Position numbers and translations under genes: made by a program. The notes below the pieces were generated by a model. The model had not been told where the DNA came from, made no database searches, and saw only the letters and a list, made by a program, of their open reading frames with translations. From an uncultured Bacteroidales bacterium (GTDB lineage Bacteria > Bacteroidota > Bacteroidia > Bacteroidales > Paludibacteraceae): DNA of 64,000 bases. Shown here piece after piece: positions 47,430 to 54,822 of the stretch (positions are counted from its first letter, which is position 1; every line of letters starts with the position of its first letter). The stretch lies in NCBI GenBank assembly GCA_937891975.1, contig CALAUA010000013.1:1-64000 (forward strand). Direction: 5' to 3'.

Positions 47430-49291
47430 TCTTCTTCGTTGAGTATTTCCCATTCGTAGAGGCGTTGTTCCATCTCGCGTTTGATGTGGTCGTAGCGTTG
47501 GAAATTTTCGGTTGTTTGATGTGCTACATCTGCGAGTAACGTCTCTATCTCTTGTTGCTCTTGCTCTAATTTAGCAATGGCAGCTTCGATATCAGCAATT
47601 TGCTTCTCTTTTTTTCGGCGCGCTGCTGCAGCGGCTTTCTGTGCAGCGTAATCCAACTTTGCAGAAGTAACCTCGCCTTTAACCTCTAATTTTTCACCTT
47701 TTACCTCTTGATTCTTTCTCTCCAATTCCTGTAACGAGTCAATCCGTTTGCTGCGTAAGAAATCATAGATTCCGCCTAAGTGTTCTTTCACTTTGCCACC
47801 GCCGAACTCATACACTTTTTCTACCAACCCATCTAAGAAATCGCGGTCGTGGCTCACGCATATCACGGTACCATTAAACTCCTTCAATGCGGCTTTCAAT
47901 ACGTCTTTTGACTGCATGTCGAGATGGTTGGTGGGCTCATCAAGAATAAGTAGGTTACAAGGCTCTAATAGCAGGCGAATCATTGCTAAACGGCTACGCT
48001 CACCGCCCGAAAGCACTTTCACTTTCTTTTCCGATGCTTCGCCACCGAACATAAATGCACCTAATATATGGCGTATTTGCGTGCGAATATCGCCCACTGC
48101 AACGTTGTCAATAGTTTGGAAAACAGTCAGTTCGCCATCCAATAGCGCAGCTTGGTTTTGTGCAAAATAGCCAATCTTGACATTATGCCCAATCTTCAGC
48201 GTACCCATGTAATCCAGTTGCCCCATGATACAACGCACGAGGGTGGTTTTGCCTTCGCCGTTCTTGCCCACAAACGCCACTTTCTCGCCACGTCGGATGG
48301 TGAAGGTAGCATTTTGAAATACCATATGTTCGCCAAAATCCTTACGCAAGTCCTCTACGATGAGTGGAAAATCTCCACTGCGAGGGGCAGGTGGAAAACG
48401 CAAACTCAATCGTGAGTTGTCCTCTATATCTACTTCCAAACGCTCTAGTTTCTCCAGTTGCTTGATACGCGATTGTACTTGCACCGCTTTGGTGGCCTTA
48501 TAGCGAAAACGTTCGATAAACTCCTCTGTTTCCTGAATCATCTTCTGTTGATTCTGATAGGCGCGTACTTGTTGCTCGTGGCGTTCTTGACGTAGCACTT
48601 TGAATTGGGTGTATGGCACGTTGTAGTCGTAGATACGCCCGAGTGTAATCTCTATTGTGCGTGTGGTTACATTGTCAAGGAATGCGCGGTCGTGGCTAAC
48701 TAATACCAATGCACTACCATTTGTTTTGAGAAACTCCTCCAACCATTGAATAGACTCAATATCGAGGTGGTTGGTTGGCTCGTCAAGTAGCAATAAATCA
48801 GGATGTTGCAGCAGAATCTTTGCCAACTCAATACGCATGCGCCATCCGCCTGAGAACTCGGAACATGGACGGTCGAAGTCTTTTCGCTCAAATCCCAAAC
48901 CAATGATTGTACGATCCATCTCTGCAATAAATCGTGCCTCATCACCTGATATTCCTGTCTCTAAACTGTAGGCGCTTGCGCCGTCCTGTAGCGAAGCGTT
49001 CTCTAAACTATCGCTCTCATAAGCGATGACAGACATCACATCCTCTCGCAGCGTCTTTCCGTCCACGTGCATCATCACCTGTGGCAAGTAACCTATAGTG
49101 ATATTGCCCATCTTGCTGATACGGCCCGATGTGGGTGTTTCCTCGCCTGCTAATAGACGGAGTAGGGTGGTCTTTCCCGCACCATTCTTACCCACCAACG
49201 CTACGCGGTCGCGCGGGTTGATTAGGAAGGTGATATCGTCCAATATCGGACGTGAAGAGAATTCTATGCTGAGATGTTCAACGGAGATCAT
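47426..49291 (-). CDS. ABC-F family ATPase
   Basis: The 621-aa protein has two ATPase domains without membrane segments. Walker A sites are GKNGAGKTT (34-42) and GKNGEGKTT (about 345), signatures are FSGGWRMRI and LSGGERSRL, and both domains have DEPTNHLD. A charged C-terminal coiled coil (about 545-610) resembles the Uup/YheS-type tail. ABC-F proteins act on ribosomes. Two repeat-derived insertions are visible: residues about 92-115 (palindromic module) and about 528-538 (VKGEKLEVK, heptamers, between the second ATPase domain and the coiled coil). It overlaps uvrA upstream by 4 bp. Confidence 0.92.
   Translation of the reverse strand: MISVEHLSIEFSSRPILDDITFLINPRDRVALVGKNGAGKTTLLRLLAGEETPTSGRISKMGNITIGYLPQVMMHVDGKTLREDVMSVIAYESDSLENASLQDGASAYSLETGISGDEARFIAEMDRTIIGLGFERKDFDRPCSEFSGGWRMRIELAKILLQHPDLLLLDEPTNHLDIESIQWLEEFLKTNGSALVLVSHDRAFLDNVTTRTIEITLGRIYDYNVPYTQFKVLRQERHEQQVRAYQNQQKMIQETEEFIERFRYKATKAVQVQSRIKQLEKLERLEVDIEDNSRLSLRFPPAPRSGDFPLIVEDLRKDFGEHMVFQNATFTIRRGEKVAFVGKNGEGKTTLVRCIMGQLDYMGTLKIGHNVKIGYFAQNQAALLDGELTVFQTIDNVAVGDIRTQIRHILGAFMFGGEASEKKVKVLSGGERSRLAMIRLLLEPCNLLILDEPTNHLDMQSKDVLKAALKEFNGTVICVSHDRDFLDGLVEKVYEFGGGKVKEHLGGIYDFLRSKRIDSLQELERKNQEVKGEKLEVKGEVTSAKLDYAAQKAAAAARRKKEKQIADIEAAIAKLEQEQQEIETLLADVAHQTTENFQRYDHIKREMEQRLYEWEILNEEE
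47676..47710. repeat. 7-bp unit array inside the abcF gene
   Basis: Units CCTTTAA, CCTCTAA, TTTTTCA, CCTTTTA, CCTCTTG (47676-47710). The sequence and the encoded peptide nearly match the array in pheT (38050). Confidence 0.8.
48959..49025. repeat. Palindromic module inside the abcF gene (copy B)
   Basis: TCTAAACTGTA, then the hairpin GGCGC-tt-GCGCC (48971-48982), GTCCTGTAGCGAAGCG, and a second TCTCTAAACT. The two CTCTAAA copies are 42 bp apart. In frame it encodes about 24 residues (SDSLENASLQDGASAYSLE) in the first ATPase domain. Confidence 0.7.
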
Positions 49292-52098
49292 ATAAAACTA
49301 TCTTTTAATTCGTTCAACGCCTTACCAGTATAACTATCCGTACATTCCATAATCTGCTCGGGTGTGCCTTCTGCTACGATAGTTCCACCTTCATCACCTC
49401 CCTCTTTTCCGAGATCAATGATATGGTCCGCTGCCAGAATGATGGACGGATTATGTTCGATGATTAATACTGTATGTCCCCTAATAATCAAGGCGTTAAG
49501 TGCTTTTAGTAGTACTGCTATATCATGATGGTGCAAACCTGTAGTTGGCTCATCGAAAATAAACAATGTAGGTTGCGCATTCTCTTGTGCAAGGAATGAT
49601 GCCAGTTTCACACGTTGGCTCTCTCCGCCTGACAATGTACTTCCTGCTTGACCTAATTTGACATAGCCGATACCCACATCTTGCAATGGGCGTAAGCGAT
49701 TGACAATCTTTTTGCACGCAGTATCCTCCGAGAAGAATTCAATGGCTTGATTCACAGTCATTTCAAGGATATCATGAATGCTCTTATCGCGATAGAGAAC
49801 ATCCAAAATCTCTTGCTTGAAACGCTTGCCATGACAGTGTTCGCACTCTAGCGTGATATCTGCCATAAACTGCATTTCGATGGTCACTTTTCCTTCGCCT
49901 TGACATGCTTCGCAGCGTCCACCTGGTGTGTTGAAGGAGAAGTGTGCAGGAGTAAAGCCCATCTGCTTGCTCAATTGTTGGTCGGCATATATTTTGCGAA
50001 TCTCATCGTATGCTTTGAGGTAAGTGACGGGATTAGAACGTGAGGATTTTGTTAATGGATTTTGGTCCACAAACTCCACATCGTGAATTAGATGCAGACT
50101 ACCACGCAAACTGCCAAAGTCGCCTGTTCGTTCTGCAATACCGCCATAGTACTTTTTCAATGCAGGATAGAGCACTTTGCTAATCAACGATGACTTTCCA
50201 CTACCGCTGACACCAGTCACTACGGTCATTACATTCAGAGGGAAGCGAACATTGATGTTCTTGAGGTTATTTTCCGTTGCTCCAATCACCTCAATATAAT
50301 TGTTCCATTGACGTCGATAAGATGGGATAGAGTAGGTAAATTTCTCTATTTTTGGAGCACCTGCATACACCACTTCGCCGCCGTGGCGTCCTGCTTTCGG
50401 ACCAATCTCTATGGTGTAATCGGCTGCTTTTTGTATCTCATCATCGTGTTCCACTACCACGATCGTATTGCCCAAATCGCGCAATTGCTTCAGTACGTGA
50501 ATAAGGCGTTGTGTATCACGCGGGTGCAGACCGATACTGGGCTCATCCAATACGTATAACGAACCTACCAAACTGCTGCCCAACGACTTAGCCAAGTTAA
50601 TTCGTTGCCCCTCACCACCTGATAAAGTGCTTGACATACGGTTGAGCGTAAGGTAGCCCAATCCTACATCCTGCATAAACTGCAGGCGCGAGCGAATCTC
50701 CGCAATCAGTGGTGCAAATGCTTCTGGCAATTGCCAACCATCAACTATTACCTGTAAATTACTAATCGGAATTTGGCTGAGTTGAGTGATAGATTTACCT
50801 TCTATCAGCACATATTCTGCCTCCTTACGCAAGCGCTTGCCGAGGCAGTCTGGACATATTGCTTTACCGCGATAACGGCTGAGCATCACGCGGTATTGAA
50901 TCTTGGCATATTGTTTACTTTCCAACTCGTGGAAGAAGTCATTGAGTCCATGAAAGTACTCGTTTCCTGTCCATAACAGTTGTTTCTGCTCGGTAGTGAG
51001 TTCGTAATATGGTGTATGAATAGGGAAATCAAATTTGTCGGCGGCATAGATAAGTGCATCGTTCCACAAACTCATCTTCTCACCACGCCAGCAGGCGATA
51101 GCACCTTCATATATGGTTTTTGATTTATCGGGTACAACCAAATCAGGATCAATGCCTATCACGTTGCCGTATCCTCCACATGTAGGACATGCGCCTAAAG
51201 GATTGTTGAAATCAAACAGATGCTCTGTTGGTTCTACAAATGTGATTCCATCTGCCTCAAAGCGTTGCGAGAATGTAATTATCTTAGACTCTCTTCCTTC
51301 TTTAGGCGAAGCCGATCTACAGCCCGCAGGGCGATCTTCAGCGAAGCAATCTATATCCGGTAATTCTATAGCCAAACGACATTCACCTTTACCCTCGAAA
51401 AATGCCGTCTGTACTGAATCAGCAAAACGATTTAGCGTGCTTTCTTCACCGTCAGCAATGAGGCGATCCACCAAAAGATATGTAGCACCATTTGCCGATG
51501 AAAGGGTGGAATTATTGAGTAATGAAGAGATACGCAACGTATCACCTGTTCCATCTTCGTTGATTCGATAGAGGCGCGAGAAACCCTGTTGTTTCCAAAT
51601 CTCTAATTGTTCGGCTACATTCTCTGCCATGATTGGAGATAGCAGAAGTACTTTTGTGCCAATGGGTTGACTTCGCAAGCACTCCACTACGTCATGTATG
51701 CTATGGCGTTTCACTTCCATACCGCTCACAGGCGAGATGGTCTTGCCTGCACGAGCAAAGAGCAATTTTAGGTATTCGTGAATTTCTGTCACGGTTCCCA
51801 CTGTGCTTCGCGGATTGCGATTAGTCACTTTCTGCTCAATGGCTATAGCGGGCGGAATACCATCTATAAAATCCACGTCTGGCTTTTGCATGCGCCCAAG
51901 AAACTGACGGGCATACGAACTCAAACTCTCTACATAACGCCGTTGACCTTCGGCAAACAATGTGTCGAAGGCCAAAGAAGACTTGCCGCTACCGCTCACA
52001 CCCGATATGACTACCAACTTGTTGCGTGGTATATCTACCGTGATGTTTTTCAAATTATGCGTACGTGCTCCGTGAATATGTATTACATCCTCATTCAA
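49288..52098 (-). CDS. uvrA: Excinuclease ABC subunit A
   Basis: DNA-damage recognition ATPase of nucleotide excision repair. The 936-aa protein has two ABC ATPase modules (Walker A GVSGSGKSS at about 33-41 and again at about 630) and zinc-binding Cys clusters (CPTCGGYG; CEACQGEG with CEHCHGKRF). The start is TTG at 52098: no in-frame ATG or GTG gives the conserved N terminus, and an upstream stop closes the frame. That TTG lies in a heptamer array. Residues about 250-271 are an odd segment (AEDRPAGCRSASPKEGRES) encoded by a palindromic module. Confidence 0.96.
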   Translation of the reverse strand: MNEDVIHIHGARTHNLKNITVDIPRNKLVVISGVSGSGKSSLAFDTLFAEGQRRYVESLSSYARQFLGRMQKPDVDFIDGIPPAIAIEQKVTNRNPRSTVGTVTEIHEYLKLLFARAGKTISPVSGMEVKRHSIHDVVECLRSQPIGTKVLLLSPIMAENVAEQLEIWKQQGFSRLYRINEDGTGDTLRISSLLNNSTLSSANGATYLLVDRLIADGEESTLNRFADSVQTAFFEGKGECRLAIELPDIDCFAEDRPAGCRSASPKEGRESKIITFSQRFEADGITFVEPTEHLFDFNNPLGACPTCGGYGNVIGIDPDLVVPDKSKTIYEGAIACWRGEKMSLWNDALIYAADKFDFPIHTPYYELTTEQKQLLWTGNEYFHGLNDFFHELESKQYAKIQYRVMLSRYRGKAICPDCLGKRLRKEAEYVLIEGKSITQLSQIPISNLQVIVDGWQLPEAFAPLIAEIRSRLQFMQDVGLGYLTLNRMSSTLSGGEGQRINLAKSLGSSLVGSLYVLDEPSIGLHPRDTQRLIHVLKQLRDLGNTIVVVEHDDEIQKAADYTIEIGPKAGRHGGEVVYAGAPKIEKFTYSIPSYRRQWNNYIEVIGATENNLKNINVRFPLNVMTVVTGVSGSGKSSLISKVLYPALKKYYGGIAERTGDFGSLRGSLHLIHDVEFVDQNPLTKSSRSNPVTYLKAYDEIRKIYADQQLSKQMGFTPAHFSFNTPGGRCEACQGEGKVTIEMQFMADITLECEHCHGKRFKQEILDVLYRDKSIHDILEMTVNQAIEFFSEDTACKKIVNRLRPLQDVGIGYVKLGQAGSTLSGGESQRVKLASFLAQENAQPTLFIFDEPTTGLHHHDIAVLLKALNALIIRGHTVLIIEHNPSIILAADHIIDLGKEGGDEGGTIVAEGTPEQIMECTDSYTGKALNELKDSFI
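51304..51346. repeat. Palindromic module inside uvrA (copy C)
   Basis: Two small hairpins: GGC-gaa-GCC (51305-51313) and GCCC-gca-GGGC (51322-51332), each followed by GATCT, then CAGCGAAGC. They are in frame and share modules with copies A, B, D and E. Confidence 0.65.
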
Positions 52099-52122
52099 CT
52101 GTCAATTGTCAACTGTCAAATA
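52095..52122. repeat. 7-bp unit array forming a gene junction
   Basis: Units TCAACTG, TCAATTG, TCAACTG, TCAAATA (52095-52122). On the minus strand they encode the last residues LTVDN and the TGA of the HU-LysM gene, and they include the TTG start of uvrA. Confidence 0.8.
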
Positions 52123-53157
52123 TTTTGTTGCCAAACTATCCACCAGTTGTTTCAGTTCAGGGTTATACAAATTGCGATATTCTTCGCTTAATTCTGGAAT
52201 ACGAATATGCTGTCCAGGACGTATATGAGTAGGGTCTTTAATCAAATCTTGGTTGGCTTCATAGATAAATACCCAAAGGTCCTTTTGTCCGTAGTATTTA
52301 TATGCAATCCAAGCTAAACGACTATCTTTCCCTACTTTCTCAATTTTCATAAAGTTCACATACTCGCGTGGTTTCTGAGCTAATGTCAACTCTTCTACCT
52401 TTAAAACCTCTGTAACTTCTGTTATCTCTTCCACTTCCTCTACGGTGGGCTGACAATCTTGCATACATTGCCACCACTGAATCAGTGTATCGCGGAAATA
52501 TATACTAGTTCCTATAATCCCTAATAGCACTACCAAAAGAATCACCCAACACACCCATTTGTGACATTTGCAAGTAGGTTTTGCTATAGGTTCTGAGATA
52601 GGTTTTGCTTCTTCAGTTGGTTCATCTGCAGGTTCCTCTTCAAGTTCTGGCGTAGGTCCTATCGCTGGCTCTTCAATAGCTTCTTCTGCCTTCACCTCTG
52701 GAACCTCTGGAACTTCTGGAACCTCTTCAACCCCCACACTTGGTTTGGATACAGCTTGTCCCAATTCTGCTAGAATATCAACGATTTCATCGGCTTGTTC
52801 GCCCAATTTCTTTATCGGATCATTATTCAAGTCTGCCATGATTGCTTCTGTTTTTGGTTGTTCCAAACGTTTTTCCACATTCTCTTTAAGCACGGACTCT
52901 GCATTGAATGTCAGTTTGTTGTAGCCCTCAATGGTAATGGTTTCGCCTGTGGCAATATTCACACTCTTGCGAGGAGCTACCGCTTTCAATGCGAATGTAC
53001 CAACACCTTTGACTTTCACTTGTTTATCTTCTTTCAAGCCAGTCAGAATAGCATCTAGTAAGGCATTCAAAAATTGTCCTGCCTCTTGTTCCGAAGTATT
53101 TGCGGTTTCTGCTACAGCCTTGCGTAGTTCCACCCATGTTAGTTTATCGTTTGCCAT
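52102..53157 (-). CDS. HU-domain / transmembrane / LysM fusion protein
   Basis: The 351-aa protein has three parts. Residues 1-95 are a HU/IHF-type DNA-binding domain (KVKGVGTFALKAVAPR, then NIATGETITI). A Pro/Glu-rich linker spans about 140-195, including a VPE repeat. A single membrane segment spans 201-221, flanked by Cys/Lys (CKCHKW before it). Beyond it an acidic stretch leads to a LysM-like domain (about 268-320: AYKYYGQKDLWVFIYEANQD, IRPGQHIRIP). The predicted topology puts HU in the cytoplasm and LysM in the periplasm, so it could tie DNA to the cell wall (inference). It lies 3 bp after a stand-alone HU gene and 3 bp before uvrA. Confidence 0.85.
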   Translation of the reverse strand: MANDKLTWVELRKAVAETANTSEQEAGQFLNALLDAILTGLKEDKQVKVKGVGTFALKAVAPRKSVNIATGETITIEGYNKLTFNAESVLKENVEKRLEQPKTEAIMADLNNDPIKKLGEQADEIVDILAELGQAVSKPSVGVEEVPEVPEVPEVKAEEAIEEPAIGPTPELEEEPADEPTEEAKPISEPIAKPTCKCHKWVCWVILLVVLLGIIGTSIYFRDTLIQWWQCMQDCQPTVEEVEEITEVTEVLKVEELTLAQKPREYVNFMKIEKVGKDSRLAWIAYKYYGQKDLWVFIYEANQDLIKDPTHIRPGQHIRIPELSEEYRNLYNPELKQLVDSLATKYLTVDN

Positions 53158-53160
53158 AGC

Positions 53161-53439
53161 TTATACGTTTTTTAGTTGTTCTTTGGTTGACTGATTGGGT
53201 TTGAATGTCAGTTGCATTTTCTCTGGAACTTCGGTACGTTCTTTGGTTTGTGGGTGTACTACTATACGAGCGTTTTTGCGTTTCATCTCCAGAGTACCAA
53301 AGTTTTGCAACTGTACGCTTTTTCCTGCAAGTAATTCTTTTTGCAACACGGCCACGGTCGCATTCAGCAACTCCTCCGTGCGTGCTTTTGTCATGGAAGT
53401 AGATGTAGCGATGTGTTGGATAAGTTCTTTCGTTTTCAT
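53161..53439 (-). CDS. HU family DNA-binding protein
   Basis: The 92-aa protein is of normal HU/IHF length: alpha-helical N terminus (TKARTEELLNATVAVLQKEL), then VQLQNFGTLEMKRKNARIVVHPQT, the beta-arm that embraces bent DNA. Its ATG overlaps the rimO stop by 4 bp, and the HU-LysM gene follows after 3 bp, so the two HU-type proteins are made together and could form mixed dimers (inference). Confidence 0.93.
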   Translation of the reverse strand: MKTKELIQHIATSTSMTKARTEELLNATVAVLQKELLAGKSVQLQNFGTLEMKRKNARIVVHPQTKERTEVPEKMQLTFKPNQSTKEQLKNV

Positions 53440-54788
53440 AATTGTGCATAGAGGTCAAAATCCTCTGATTTTATGATAGTTACAATGTAAAATTCTCCTA
53501 TTTCTAACATTTGGATCCCCGACTCCCGATTCCCGACTCCCGTTTTTTCAATCAGCACCTCGCAATCCACTTCTGGCGAGTCATATTGTGTACGCCCTAC
53601 GTAGTATTCCTCTTCTTCTCTATCAATCACTACCCGTTGTTGTGTCCCTACCATTTGGCTCAATAGTTCCGCGGAAATACCTTGTTGTATAGCCATCAAT
53701 GTCTCCACGCGACGCTCTTTTTCCTCTTGTGATATATCATCTTGGTAATGTTGCGCTGCAAAAGTACCTTCTTCTTCGCTGTATGCAAATGCCCCCATGC
53801 GTTCAAACTTCATCTCCTTCACCCATTCGCACAACTCGTTGAAGTCCTTCTCTGTCTCGCCGGGATGTCCTACTAATAGTGTGGTACGAATACATATCCT
53901 TGGCACTTCCTTGCGAATACGTTTGATTACTGCATCTTGTTCCTCGCGAGTGATATGGCGGTGCATTTTCTTGAGCATATTATCCGAGCAATGCTGCAAT
54001 GCAATATCCATGTATTTGCACACGTTCTTGTGTTTTGCCATCACGGGCAGCAGGTCGTATGGAAAATCCGTAGGGTAGGTATAGTGTAGTCTAATCCACT
54101 CCACGCCTTCAATCTGCGCCATTTCATCCACCAACTGTGCCAATCTATGTTCGCCATAAAGGTCTAACCCATAGCTGGATAAGTCTTGTGCAATCACATT
54201 GAACTCTCTCACTCCTTGCCCTACCAACCATCGCACTTCATCCAATATGTCCTCCATCTTTCGTGAAGTGAATCGCCCTGTAATCAACGGTATCGCGCAA
54301 TAAGAACAATACCTATTACATCCCTCTGCAATCTTCAAATACGCATAGTGCTTGGGCGTGGTTAATGTCCGCTCAAACTCCTCGCCTTTAAACTCTAAAC
54401 TGTAGCCCTCAGGGCGTTCTCTAAACTGTGCGCTTGCACATTCCTCCACTATCCCCATGTAATCGAACTTCCCAAACCACTTATCCACTTCAGGAATTTC
54501 TACTGGCAATTCTTCTCTGTAACGCTGTGATAGACACCCCATTACGTATAACTTACGCAGTTTACCTCTGCTTTTTCGTTCTGCGAATTGCAGTATCATT
54601 TCGATACTTTCTTCTTTCGCATCACCGATGAATCCGCAGGTATTGATGATAGCTATTTCTCCTTGGGGATTTGCTGCGTCATGTACACATTTATACCCTG
54701 CCAATTCCAATTGACGCATCAATCGCTCTGCATCCACCAGATTCTTCGAGCAACCCAATGTGATTATATCTATCTCTCCTTTTCTCAT
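53436..54788 (-). CDS. rimO: Ribosomal protein uS12 methylthiotransferase RimO
   Basis: Radical SAM methylthiotransferase that modifies an Asp of ribosomal protein S12. The 450-aa protein has the N-terminal MTTase domain (ITLGCSKNLVDAE, CGFIGDAKEES), the radical SAM site CNRYCSYC (about 154-161) and a C-terminal TRAM domain. Two foreign-looking segments are present: residues about 114-131 (palindromic module) before the radical SAM domain, and about 415-424 (GVGNRESG, heptamers) in a loop of TRAM. It is 34 bp downstream of recQ. Confidence 0.94.
   Translation of the reverse strand: MRKGEIDIITLGCSKNLVDAERLMRQLELAGYKCVHDAANPQGEIAIINTCGFIGDAKEESIEMILQFAERKSRGKLRKLYVMGCLSQRYREELPVEIPEVDKWFGKFDYMGIVEECASAQFRERPEGYSLEFKGEEFERTLTTPKHYAYLKIAEGCNRYCSYCAIPLITGRFTSRKMEDILDEVRWLVGQGVREFNVIAQDLSSYGLDLYGEHRLAQLVDEMAQIEGVEWIRLHYTYPTDFPYDLLPVMAKHKNVCKYMDIALQHCSDNMLKKMHRHITREEQDAVIKRIRKEVPRICIRTTLLVGHPGETEKDFNELCEWVKEMKFERMGAFAYSEEEGTFAAQHYQDDISQEEKERRVETLMAIQQGISAELLSQMVGTQQRVVIDREEEEYYVGRTQYDSPEVDCEVLIEKTGVGNRESGIQMLEIGEFYIVTIIKSEDFDLYAQL
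53518..53545. repeat. 7-bp unit array inside rimO (CCCGACT)
   Basis: Units CCCGACT, CCCGATT, CCCGACT, CCCGTTT (53518-53545) in the TRAM domain coding region. The unit resembles the one at 24769. Confidence 0.82.
54393..54440. repeat. Palindromic module inside rimO (copy D)
   Basis: TCTAAACTGTA, hairpin GCCCT-c-AGGGC (54405-54415), GTTCTCTAAAC, then a second hairpin TGTGC-gctt-GCACA (54427-54440). The stretch TAGCCCTCAGGGCGT is identical to the intergenic copy at 57287-57301. Confidence 0.75.
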
Positions 54789-54794
54789 ATTATT

Positions 54795-54822
54795 CTCCTC
54801 CCTTGAAGGGAGGTCGGGAGGG
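54795..54822. repeat. GGGAGG palindrome after recQ
   Basis: CCTCCCTT (54797-54804) and AAGGGAGG (54806-54813) form a palindrome, followed by TCGGGAGGG, right up to the recQ stop codon. A related copy lies in the recQ leader at 57080. Confidence 0.65.
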
